The notes: a model not told the origin generated them from the sequence alone. A stretch of DNA of 6,269 nucleotides from an uncultured Lachnospiraceae bacterium (GCA_910579085.1 CAJTRU010000017.1:7564-13832), one strand, 5' to 3'. Shown: positions 1 through 5,239, counted from the stretch's first letter. Made by a program: numbers and translations.

Positions 1-24
1 ATTATAAATATTCTATTCAAGTAC

Positions 25-60
25 ATATAGAAAGTTTTATAGGATTTTCTATATTTTTAT
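25..60 (+). terminator. Weak AT-rich hairpin with T-run, possible terminator of an off-window gene
   Basis: ATATAGAAA at 25-33 pairs perfectly with TTTCTATAT at 46-54 across a 12-base loop, and a T-run follows at 54-58. The 9-bp stem has only one G:C pair, so it would be a weak terminator. It could end transcription of a gene lying before base 1. It overlaps the start of the open frame described at 43-222. Confidence 0.35.
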
Positions 61-222
61 TTATTTTGGTATCTATGTTCTGTTTGTGGCTTGGAAAATG
101 AAACAGATTTTTATTTATGTGTGGTAGATGCAGTAGTGATTATTGTAGTCTTTCAGGACAAATTAAGAAATTTTGTTAGGATATCTTCTATATTTATTGG
201 AGCAAATATTATTGTATTGTAA
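43..222 (+). pseudogene. Possible remnant of a small membrane protein gene
   Basis: A frame open from 43 (after TAG at 40-42) to TAA at 220-222 encodes about 59 residues without any ATG. TTG at 91 is the only evident alternative start and lacks a clear ribosome binding site. The translation is hydrophobic in two stretches, the second containing VVDAVVIIVVF, followed by basic DKLRNFVR and then another hydrophobic run ending ANIIVL. This resembles a helix-loop-helix membrane fragment, but AT-rich DNA readily gives such translations by chance. I do not recognise a family. It may be the decayed 3' end of a membrane protein gene or simply non-coding. Confidence 0.15.
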
Positions 223-246
223 TGCGGGAAGCAAATTCTGTATGAT
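217..246 (+). promoter_or_regulatory. Candidate sigma-A promoter for the 325-1047 gene
   Basis: TTGTAA at 217-222 and TATGAT at 241-246 are separated by 18 bases. The -10 box differs from consensus at one position and the -35 at two. Transcription would start near 253, giving a leader of about 70 bases before the ATG at 325. The leader contains a small hairpin, CCAAG 262-266 with CTTGG 275-279. Confidence 0.4.
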
Positions 247-324
247 AATTGAGAACTTGCCCCAAGGGAATTTACTTGGAAATATTTTGGTTAACACAAA
301 GTGAATTAAGCTGGAGGTAAGAAT

Positions 325-1047
325 ATGGACATAATTAGTTCTAATTCTTTTGGATATGAAAATATTGGTTTTGATGCTTACCCTGTTTCTGTAAAAAATC
401 AGATAGAAACAGGGAATGAAGCAATTTCAGACGGGAATGGCATAAGTGATGTGGATTGTTTCCAGGAATTATGTGAAAAATTTCCTAATGCGTCATTTGC
501 TGTGAAGGATATTTCTCTTGAATGTACAGACCGGGAGTGGCTGCCAGAGAGATTTTTAGGTAATTCTAAATTACAAAATTTTAGTAATTTAGGAACGGTT
601 AGTATTGTATTTGATAAAAGAATTTTTGAAAAAGCGGCAAATGACCCTGGATTTATGGAGCATTTGACAAGGCTTATAGAGAATTTAAATAATCAATGGG
701 CTTATTTAAAAGAAGGCTGTTTAAGTGATGGAATGAAATATATGCATATAGATGTGTTTTTGGAAGCAGATGGTACAATTGGTTACAATACTATGGAATA
801 TAAAAAGCCATTCCGTTTATTTGATTTATATTTTGAACATGAAAATAGCTTGTCTGAATTGTATGCTGGCAATATTGCTAAGAAGATTTTGGAAGAATAT
901 GAAAAACAGAAACAAGAAGGACTTTTTGCTATGATGGATAAAATCCATGAAAATTTTAAAGAATTAAATGAGCAAATAAAGGAGGACAAACGTTATGAGA
1001 AGTTAAAGATTGAGGAATATAAAAAAACTTTTATATTTGGTATTTAA
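325..1047 (+). CDS. Uncharacterised 240-residue protein, DUF6033-like
   Basis: The ATG at 325 is preceded by GGAGG at 313-317 with 7 bases of spacing, so the start is well supported. The protein has no signal peptide or membrane segment. Residues 1-40 are polar and probably disordered. A core around residues 43-165 carries an ELCEKFPNASF segment and a later IFEKAANDPGFMEHL segment. The C-terminal 60 residues are charged and likely helical or coiled-coil (EEYEKQKQEG, KELNEQIKEDKRYEKLK). The pairing 'LCxKFPxxSF ... ANDPEF' matches my memory of a family of uncharacterised Lachnospiraceae proteins that I believe is DUF6033; the number needs checking. That family has no known function, and none can be inferred here. 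It appears to be a single-gene unit with its own promoter (217-246) and a weak terminator (1064-1083). Confidence 0.85.
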   Translation: MDIISSNSFGYENIGFDAYPVSVKNQIETGNEAISDGNGISDVDCFQELCEKFPNASFAVKDISLECTDREWLPERFLGNSKLQNFSNLGTVSIVFDKRIFEKAANDPGFMEHLTRLIENLNNQWAYLKEGCLSDGMKYMHIDVFLEADGTIGYNTMEYKKPFRLFDLYFEHENSLSELYAGNIAKKILEEYEKQKQEGLFAMMDKIHENFKELNEQIKEDKRYEKLKIEEYKKTFIFGI

Positions 1048-1052
1048 AAAGT

Positions 1053-1085
1053 TCTGCAACATAACTTTATAAAGTGGTTTTTTGC
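1053..1085 (+). terminator. Candidate weak intrinsic terminator after the 325-1047 gene
   Basis: ACTTTATAAAGT at 1064-1075 is a perfect 12-bp palindrome, flanked by AAC (1059-1060 region) that can pair with GTT, and followed by six T at 1078-1083. It begins shortly after the TAA at 1045-1047. The stem is short and AT-rich, so efficiency is doubtful. A second imperfect hairpin, TTCCTTTTA with TATAAGGAA, sits at 1101-1121. Confidence 0.35.
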
Positions 1086-1155
1086 TGTTTTATAGGATTT
1101 TTCCTTTTATTTTATAAGGAATTTAAAATATTTATAGAAAAGTGCGGGATTGGTT

Positions 1156-1227
1156 ATGGCAGTGCATAGGGACAGCCAGCGCAAAGAAGAAAGAACGTGC
1201 AAGATAGATGGTTATTTCAAAGAGTAA
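1156..1227 (+). other. Short 23-residue open frame of unknown status
   Basis: ATG at 1156 to TAA at 1225-1227 encodes a highly polar peptide (begins MAVHRDSQRKEERT, ends DGYFKE). There is no good Shine-Dalgarno site before it. The patch 1141-1200 is visibly richer in G and C than the surrounding spacer, unlike the rest of the intergenic DNA. It may be a residual piece of a lost gene or a chance frame. I do not recognise it. Confidence 0.12.
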
Positions 1228-1272
1228 GATAAGGTGGGATTGAGAAAAATTTAATGGAATAGCGTGTAGTTG

Positions 1273-1281
1273 TGGTAAAAT
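1273..1281 (+). promoter_or_regulatory. Extended -10 promoter element for the oxidoreductase gene
   Basis: TGGTAAAAT fits the extended -10 pattern TGnTAnAAT, which can work without a good -35 box; none is evident about 17 bases upstream. Transcription would start near 1288 and leave about 70 bases of leader before the ATG at 1359. Confidence 0.35.
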
Positions 1282-1358
1282 AACATTGTTGGAAAATTTA
1301 ACAAATAGGAACTTTTGTGTTGTTATATTTCTATTTAATGAATTTGTGGAGGTAAAGA

Positions 1359-1913
1359 ATGGTTTTATATATTAATGCCTGTGTAAGAACAGAATCAAGG
1401 ACAGATAGATTAGCAAGAGCCTTATTGGATAAATTTGGAGTTTTTGAAGAAGTTAAATTAACCAGTATGGAGCTTAAACCACTTAATGAAGAAAGATTGG
1501 ACTATCGTGCTGCCCAAATTAAAAAGCAGAATTATAATGATAGTATTTTTAAACTATCAAAACAGTTTGCAGAAGCCAGTTTAATAGTAGTATCAGCTCC
1601 TTATTGGGATGGGCAGTTTCCTGCTATTTTGAAAACATATATTGAGAATATTTATTCTATAGGCATTGTTACTAAATATAATGAAAACGGGCGTCCACAA
1701 GGGTTATGTAAAGCAAAGAAACTATATTATGTTACGACAGCCGATGGAAGATATAATCAAAGATTTAGTTTTGACTATATAGACTATTTAGTGAAGAATA
1801 TGTTTGGCATTAAAGAAACAGAATTAATTTATGCTGAATATTTGGATATTGAAGGAAGTGATGCAGAGGAAATCTTATCTAAAGTAATAAGTAATATAGA
1901 TGAAATGTATTAG
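1359..1913 (+). CDS. Flavodoxin-fold NAD(P)H-dependent oxidoreductase (azoreductase/quinone reductase-like)
   Basis: The 184-residue protein starts at the ATG preceded by GGAGG at 1348-1352, 6 bases upstream. It opens with a beta strand (VLYINACVR, residues 2-10) followed by the S/R-rich phosphate-binding loop TESRTDRLA (11-19), as in FMN-dependent NADH-azoreductases and NQO1-type quinone reductases. Residues 80-98 (APYWDGQFPAILKTYIENI) match the conserved 'P.yn...PA.LK.yiD' segment that shapes the flavin site. YVTTADGRY at 124-132 corresponds to the strand and loop after it. Azoreductases of this fold are about 200 residues, so this is complete but short. It would be a soluble FMN enzyme that reduces quinones, azo or nitro compounds using NAD(P)H; the physiological substrate is unknown. 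It is probably transcribed alone. I do not assign a gene symbol because orthology to azoR is not certain. Confidence 0.85.
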   Translation: MVLYINACVRTESRTDRLARALLDKFGVFEEVKLTSMELKPLNEERLDYRAAQIKKQNYNDSIFKLSKQFAEASLIVVSAPYWDGQFPAILKTYIENIYSIGIVTKYNENGRPQGLCKAKKLYYVTTADGRYNQRFSFDYIDYLVKNMFGIKETELIYAEYLDIEGSDAEEILSKVISNIDEMY

Positions 1914-1954
1914 TTCCAGTTTGCCAGGTAAAATCAAGACAGAAAAATAATATG

Positions 1955-1977
1955 AAAAGTAAATATTGTTTACTTTT
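1955..1977 (+). terminator. Hairpin after the oxidoreductase gene, possible terminator
   Basis: AAAAGTAAA at 1955-1963 pairs perfectly with TTTACTTTT at 1969-1977 around a 5-base loop, TATTG. It lies 41 bases after the TAG at 1911-1913. The right arm ends in four T and is not followed by a longer T-run, so it may be a weak bidirectional terminator. It also marks the upstream edge of the recognisable hydrolase remnant. Confidence 0.35.
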
Positions 1978-2223
1978 GGATAGCGGTTATCTTAACAGAC
2001 GGCCAGCTATCTTTGGCTAGGAGTGTAGCAGGTGTACCTGATGTGCCAATATTATTGTTTATTTCTAATTGTGATGGAATAGAATTTTATAAAAAGGCAT
2101 GACCATCATAGTAATTAATTATATTTTACAAGCAGGTAAAGGAAGCTATATTGTGCTGGATTGTCATAATTATGACAATCCAGCACAAAAAAATAGCTAA
2201 TTTAGTACAAGTAACAGGATTTT
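1956..2223 (+). pseudogene. Frame-broken 3' remnant of an alpha/beta hydrolase gene
   Basis: Three short translations in different frames line up as the C-terminal part of one alpha/beta hydrolase. Frame one, open from 1956 to TGA at 2100-2102, gives LTDGQLSLARSVAG followed by VPDVPILLFISNCDG, resembling the 'iP.lfFISdG.G' strand before the catalytic Asp region. The next frame, 2099-2200, gives ILQAGKGSYIVLDCHNYDNP, resembling 'GksyIeLdC.HYvH', the segment with the catalytic His. Back in the first frame, 2189-2212 gives KKIANLVQ, resembling the terminal 'yKkIaelsreFl' helix. The match is by memory of the family (about 300 residues, prolyl-aminopeptidase-like hydrolases), not by search. The 5' two thirds are absent. 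No intact start or frame remains, so it should not yield an active enzyme. A 38-bp palindrome lies inside it. Confidence 0.45.
2151..2188. repeat. Perfect 38-bp palindrome
   Basis: TTGTGCTGGATTGTCATAA at 2151-2169 is followed directly by its exact reverse complement at 2170-2188, with no spacer. The flanks (AGCTA at 2144-2148 and TAGCT at 2194-2198) pair further after a bulge. It is followed by a run of A, not T, so it is not a normal + strand terminator, and no T-run follows it on the - strand. It sits exactly where the hydrolase remnant encodes its catalytic-His segment. Confidence 0.9.
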
Positions 2224-2290
2224 GCCTTTTAATTATAGTTATTTATGCATATATTAGAAAAATTTTATTATTACTTTTAATAAGCAGGGA

Positions 2291-2327
2291 ATATGGGCTG
2301 GTATTTAATACTGGCCCATATTTTTTT
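2291..2327 (+). terminator. Intrinsic terminator downstream of the hydrolase remnant
   Basis: ATATGGGC at 2291-2298 pairs with GCCCATAT at 2314-2321. The inner part (TG GTATT with AATAC TG) continues the stem through two G:U wobble pairs to a very small loop. Seven T follow at 2321-2327. This is a textbook rho-independent terminator. It probably served the hydrolase gene before it decayed, and it may still insulate the methyltransferase region. Confidence 0.8.
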
Positions 2328-2353
2328 ATAAAAATGTGCAAGGTGGAATACGG

Positions 2354-2396
2354 TTATAAAATATGATATCATATTTTATAAATATTATTATTTATA
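2354..2396. promoter_or_regulatory. Perfect 28-bp palindrome plus second inverted repeat, likely operator
   Basis: TTATAAAATATGAT at 2354-2367 is followed directly by its exact reverse complement at 2368-2381. A second inverted repeat, TATAAATA at 2377-2384 and TATTTATA at 2389-2396, overlaps its right end. -10-like hexamers (TATGAT at 2362-2367, TATAAA at 2409-2414) lie within or just downstream. No T-run follows, so this looks more like a dimeric regulator site over the promoter of the methyltransferase gene than a terminator. No cognate regulator gene is in the window. Confidence 0.5.
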
Positions 2397-2415
2397 AATA
2401 TCTGCATTATAAACA

Positions 2416-2446
2416 GAGGAGCGGTTTCTATATGGAAATAATATAA
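2416..2446 (+). promoter_or_regulatory. Strong Shine-Dalgarno site with four-codon leader frame (MEII)
   Basis: GAGGAG at 2416-2421 lies 10 bases before ATG at 2432, which opens a frame of only four codons (M-E-I-I) ending at TAA 2444-2446. That stop overlaps the AAGGAG (2445-2450) that serves the methyltransferase ATG at 2460. Such a layout could couple translation of the next gene to the leader. It could also be accidental. Confidence 0.3.
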
Positions 2447-2459
2447 GGAGAAAACCAGT

Positions 2460-2759
2460 ATGAAACAAATTGAAAAGTATATGCAGGATTTAAAGCAGTG
2501 GATTAGCAGTACATCGGATGAGCCATTAGAGGAGATGGCTGGATTTTTTGAAAAAAGGCTGGGTGGTTATGAAGAACATATGTCAGTCTGGGAAAAATCA
2601 TATAAAGTATTTGCGGGATTACTGCCACCAGAATGTAAGAAAATTTTAGATTTAGGGTGTGGTACTGGGCTGGAACTGGATGTGATTTGGCAAAATAATC
2701 CAGATATAGTGGTGACAGGTGTAGATTTATGCCAGGGTATGCTGGATAAGCTGCTGTAA
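2460..2759 (+). pseudogene. N-terminal fragment of class I SAM methyltransferase, cut by an in-frame TAA
   Basis: The ATG at 2460 has AAGGAG at 2445-2450, 9 bases upstream. The 99-residue product carries a family-typical lead-in (EEMAGFFEKRLGGYEEHM, residues 24-41), then SAM-binding motif I LDLGCGTG (63-70) and the acidic end of strand 2, TGVDL with D89. Translation stops at TAA 2757-2759, just after GMLDKLL. The same frame continues without another stop as KHPDKCLDL and on into the rest of the fold, which starts at 2784 only because of a chance TTG. Stand-alone relatives I remember read '..GMLEKLK.KFPDK..' here, so a codon such as AAA, GAA or CAA most likely became TAA by one substitution. 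The fragment alone lacks half of the Rossmann fold and should be inactive. Confidence 0.8.
2757..2759 (+). other. In-frame nonsense codon TAA inside the methyltransferase fusion
   Basis: The frame 2460-4097 (546 codons) is open except for this codon at position 100. Both sides belong to one methyltransferase domain: motif I is before it and the DTVISFESLHHF strand-4 region after it. Ordinary TAA stops end neighbouring genes (1045, 5166, 6146), so codon reassignment is not indicated. A real nonsense mutation or a sequencing error is more likely. Confidence 0.85.
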
Positions 2760-2783
2760 AAGCATCCAGATAAGTGTCTGGAT

Positions 2784-4097
2784 TTGGTATGCCAGAACTA
2801 TTTCCAATATGATTTTGGGTATGGTAAATGGGACACAGTTATTTCTTTTGAAAGCCTGCATCATTTTTTACCAGAACTTAAACAAGAATTATACCAGAAG
2901 ATATATAATGGTCTGGAAAATGGTGGTATTTTTATTTTGGGAGATTATATTGCCTGTTGTCCTGAGGAAGAAGAACTTTTACGTAGAGTATATTTTGAAA
3001 AGCGGAAAAAATTTGAAATACCAGACAATTGTTTTGTGCATTTTGATATTCCACTGGTGTTAGAGCATGAAAAAGAATTGTTACAAAATGCAGGATTTGA
3101 AATTGAAAAAGTGCTGGATGAACTGGATGGTGCAACTATTATTACAGCTAGAAAGGGAATGCAGTTTATGGATTATAGCAGAAAAATATCTGAACGTTTG
3201 TGGAATATGCCAGATAAAGGTGAGCTTGAAAGCCGCCGCGAAGAAACATTTATAGATGATATTATACAAAAAAGCCATATTGAAAAAGAACTTCTTGCAA
3301 ACCTGGATGGAATAAAGACTGTATTTGATGGTGGTGCAGGGTGTGGCAGGTTTTCAATTCTTCTTGCAAAACAGGGGTGTGAAGTTACACACTTTGATAT
3401 TTCACAACCTATGATAGATAAGGCAAGGGAATTGGCAGAGGGGGAAGGAGTCCTTGGTAAAATTACATTTGTGAAAGGTGCATTAGAGGATTTAAAAGAC
3501 TTTAAGGATAAATCTTTTGATATGGCTATTTCTTTTGATGCCCCTGTTTCATATACTTATCCAAACCAGGAACATGTTATAGGTGAACTAGTGCACATAT
3601 GCCGTAAACGCATTATGGTAAGTGTGTCAAGCCGTCTGGGATGTCTTCCGTATTTATCAAATCCTATACAGAAAAACCAGTTTATATTAGATGAAAATTG
3701 TAATGACGGGTTTATCAGATGGTGTATTGAAAATAAAGAAAATGCAATTAAATCTTTCTGCTTTAGCAAGAATAGTGTTATGGAATTGTGGACAAATGGC
3801 CTTATGGGTGGCAGTGATGAAATAGCTGAGTACGAAAATGGTGGCAGTCCGTGGTGTATTACATATACTTTTATGCCAGATGAACTGGCAGGCCTGCTTG
3901 GACAGAATGGTGTGAAAGATATCAGGCTGGCAGGCCCTGGCGCATATGCCAGGACTCTTCCAAATGAAATACTTGTAAAGATAATGAAAGATTCAAAACA
4001 ACGTGCAGCTTTTTTGGATTTTTGTCATATTTATGACTCTAATCCTTATGTGTGTGGCATGGGGAAAGATAACTTGTTAGTTATAGGTAATTTATAA
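2784..4097 (+). CDS. Rest of methyltransferase 1 fused to a complete second SAM-dependent methyltransferase
   Basis: This open frame (437 residues from the TTG at 2784, which has no ribosome binding site) continues the gene begun at 2460. Residues 1-125 complete domain 1: DTVISFESLHHF (17-28), a LENGGIFILGDY strand (44-55), and the terminal GATIITARKG (116-125). Residues 129-437 form a second class I methyltransferase: lead-in MDYSRKISERLW, motif I VFDGGAGCGRF (180-190), THFDIS with D205 as the ribose-binding acid, and DMAISFDAPVSY (246-257) as the post-motif region. A long C-terminal part ends in NLLVIGNL, as in SAM methyltransferases closing with 'hllvvGrk'. The substrate is unknown; both domains look like small-molecule methyltransferases. 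Because of the upstream TAA, the likely real product is domain 2 alone from the internal start at 3168 (309 residues). Confidence 0.75.
   Translation: MVCQNYFQYDFGYGKWDTVISFESLHHFLPELKQELYQKIYNGLENGGIFILGDYIACCPEEEELLRRVYFEKRKKFEIPDNCFVHFDIPLVLEHEKELLQNAGFEIEKVLDELDGATIITARKGMQFMDYSRKISERLWNMPDKGELESRREETFIDDIIQKSHIEKELLANLDGIKTVFDGGAGCGRFSILLAKQGCEVTHFDISQPMIDKARELAEGEGVLGKITFVKGALEDLKDFKDKSFDMAISFDAPVSYTYPNQEHVIGELVHICRKRIMVSVSSRLGCLPYLSNPIQKNQFILDENCNDGFIRWCIENKENAIKSFCFSKNSVMELWTNGLMGGSDEIAEYENGGSPWCITYTFMPDELAGLLGQNGVKDIRLAGPGAYARTLPNEILVKIMKDSKQRAAFLDFCHIYDSNPYVCGMGKDNLLVIGNL
3152..3170 (+). promoter_or_regulatory. Internal ribosome binding site and start for the second methyltransferase
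   Basis: AAAGGGA at 3152-3158 lies 9 bases before the in-frame ATG at 3168, exactly at the junction between the two domains (domain 1 ends TARKG, domain 2 begins MDYSRK). Another ATG at 3159 abuts the site and is too close to use it. This suggests the two were once separate, closely spaced genes and that domain 2 can still be translated alone (3168-4097). Confidence 0.5.
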
Positions 4098-4171
4098 CTA
4101 TTAGTATGTTAATATAAAAAAAGTGTACAGACTGGTGGCTGTAATATAGCTGCTTTGGTAATAATACATAT

Positions 4172-4220
4172 CCTGTTTATATCTGGCATAATAAAGATTT
4201 AAAGAAAAAATAGAAACAGG
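4172..4220 (+). promoter_or_regulatory. Inverted repeat around an extended -10 promoter before the kinase-like gene
   Basis: CCTGTTTATAT at 4172-4182 and ATAGAAACAGG at 4210-4220 are reverse complements with one mismatch (10 of 11). Between them lies TGGCATAAT at 4184-4192, an extended -10 element with only a poor -35. The arrangement fits an operator flanking the promoter of the 4263 gene. The arms could also form a hairpin with a 27-base loop if transcription starts upstream. Confidence 0.35.
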
Positions 4221-4262
4221 GTGTATAGCATATTTTACAAGTAACAAATGAAAGGATAAAAG

Positions 4263-5168
4263 ATGGTAATAATTAAACTTGATAATATTACATTCAGGCT
4301 AAAAGAACAGCAGGACTTTAGCTGGCTGGAAAAATATGGCAAGGCTTTCTGGTGTGTTGATGAAACGGGGTCAGGCTGTATTTGTATTGGAATGGAAAAT
4401 GCAGGTAAAAGATATTTCTTGAAGATTGCAGGAGTTAATACTATAGAAGCAGATGTTACACCAGAAGAGTCTGTTAAAATATTAAAAGATGCTGTTCCAA
4501 TGTATTATGATTTGGAACACCCTGGTTTAGTTAAGATTGTGGAAGCTTATGAGTATAAACAGTTTTACATTGCCGTTTTTGAATGGGCAGATGGTGAATG
4601 TTTATTTGACCATTGGAACTTTGAAAAGTATAGAAGGGATAATACTATTAAAAGTCCAAAGGAAAGATTTAAGGAATTACCTGCCAGCAAAAAGATAATT
4701 GTGACAGATGTATTGTTTTCATTTCTTGATAATGTAAGTAAAAGAGGATATGTTGCAGTTGATTTTTATGATGGAAGCATTATATATGATTTTAAAACAG
4801 GCCATATGAAAATTTGTGATATTGACCTTTACAGGAAAGCCCCAGTTATAAATGATATGGATGACTGGTATGGGACAAAGCGTTTAAAAGCTCCAGAGGA
4901 ATATATAAAAGGCAGTGTTATTGATACACAGACTAATATTTTTACATTTGGTGCTTTGGTTTTTGAGTTTTTTGGCAGCTTTTCTGATTCTGAAATAGAA
5001 AAACGTTATGTGCAAAACAGGTTTGTTCCATGTGAATACAAGGACTGGCAGTTAAACAGGGAGAGTTATAATGCTGCTGTAAAGGCTGTTAGTGCCAGCA
5101 GAAATGAACGCTATAAAACGTTTGGTGAATTTTATAATGAGTGGAAACATGCACTATCATTATTATAA
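4263..5168 (+). CDS. Atypical serine/threonine protein kinase-like protein
   Basis: The 301-residue protein starts at ATG 4263, with AAAGGA at 4251-4256, 6 bases upstream. It spans a full protein-kinase fold. Visible parts are a glycine-loop-like GSG (36-38), YFLKIAG with the ATP-binding K54, a helix-C acid around E68/E69, HPGLVKI (86-92), and hinge-like FEWADGE (106-112). The catalytic loop YVAVDFYDGSI has D167, the metal-binding aspartate is D186 in CDIDLY, and GTKRLKAPEE (204-213) matches the activation segment and APE motif. Departures from the canon are A165-V166 for the His-Arg of HRD, Y169 for the catalytic-loop Lys, S172 for the Asn, and DID for DFG. As I remember them, Bacillus and Clostridia relatives share these changes, so they define a subfamily rather than decay. 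There is no membrane segment or PASTA domain, so it is cytosolic and not PrkC-like. Its substrate is unknown, and activity is plausible but unproven. Confidence 0.8.
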   Translation: MVIIKLDNITFRLKEQQDFSWLEKYGKAFWCVDETGSGCICIGMENAGKRYFLKIAGVNTIEADVTPEESVKILKDAVPMYYDLEHPGLVKIVEAYEYKQFYIAVFEWADGECLFDHWNFEKYRRDNTIKSPKERFKELPASKKIIVTDVLFSFLDNVSKRGYVAVDFYDGSIIYDFKTGHMKICDIDLYRKAPVINDMDDWYGTKRLKAPEEYIKGSVIDTQTNIFTFGALVFEFFGSFSDSEIEKRYVQNRFVPCEYKDWQLNRESYNAAVKAVSASRNERYKTFGEFYNEWKHALSLL

Positions 5169-5173
5169 AATAA

Positions 5174-5212
5174 ATAATGCAGCCATTATATAAATAGTGG
5201 AATTTGTATAAT
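5174..5212 (+). promoter_or_regulatory. Small hairpin and consensus -10 box before the phosphotransferase gene
   Basis: ATAATG at 5174-5179 pairs with CATTAT at 5184-5189 over the loop CAGC, directly after the TAA of the kinase-like gene, but without a T-run. TATAAT at 5207-5212 is a perfect -10 hexamer, yet no -35 box is seen at the right distance. If active, it starts transcription near 5219, about 20 bases before the ATG at 5240. Otherwise the two genes are co-transcribed across the 71-base gap. Confidence 0.3.
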
Positions 5213-5239
5213 AGTTTTAATAAAATGGAGGGGTTCCAT

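Noticed and set aside
2151..2366. 71-codon + strand ORF rich in hydrophobic residues
   Set aside because: It starts with TTG inside the 38-bp palindrome, has no ribosome binding site and runs through a strong terminator at 2291-2327. Its first part is explained by the hydrolase remnant.
2784..2786. TTG as a true start of a separate methyltransferase gene
   Set aside because: There is no Shine-Dalgarno site, and a start here would omit SAM motif I, which lies in the same frame upstream of the TAA.
2932..3769. Open frames on the - strand within the methyltransferase and other genes
   Set aside because: They are shadows of confidently identified + strand coding sequence, with no ribosome binding sites and no recognisable products.
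4115..4146. Hairpin TACAG/CTGTA with a T-run on the - strand (A-run at 4117-4123)
   Set aside because: The stem is only 5 bp and there is no - strand gene that it could terminate; the A-run is likely chance in AT-rich DNA.
2099..4254. Shared 12-base similarity ATATTTTACAAG at about 2121 and 4230
   Set aside because: Matches of this length are expected several times by chance in a window this AT-rich.
5204..5239. Longer N-terminus for the phosphotransferase from TTG 5204
   Set aside because: The strong GGAGGGG site at 5227-5233 would lie inside the gene, and the TTG has no ribosome binding site; the extension overlaps the TATAAT box.
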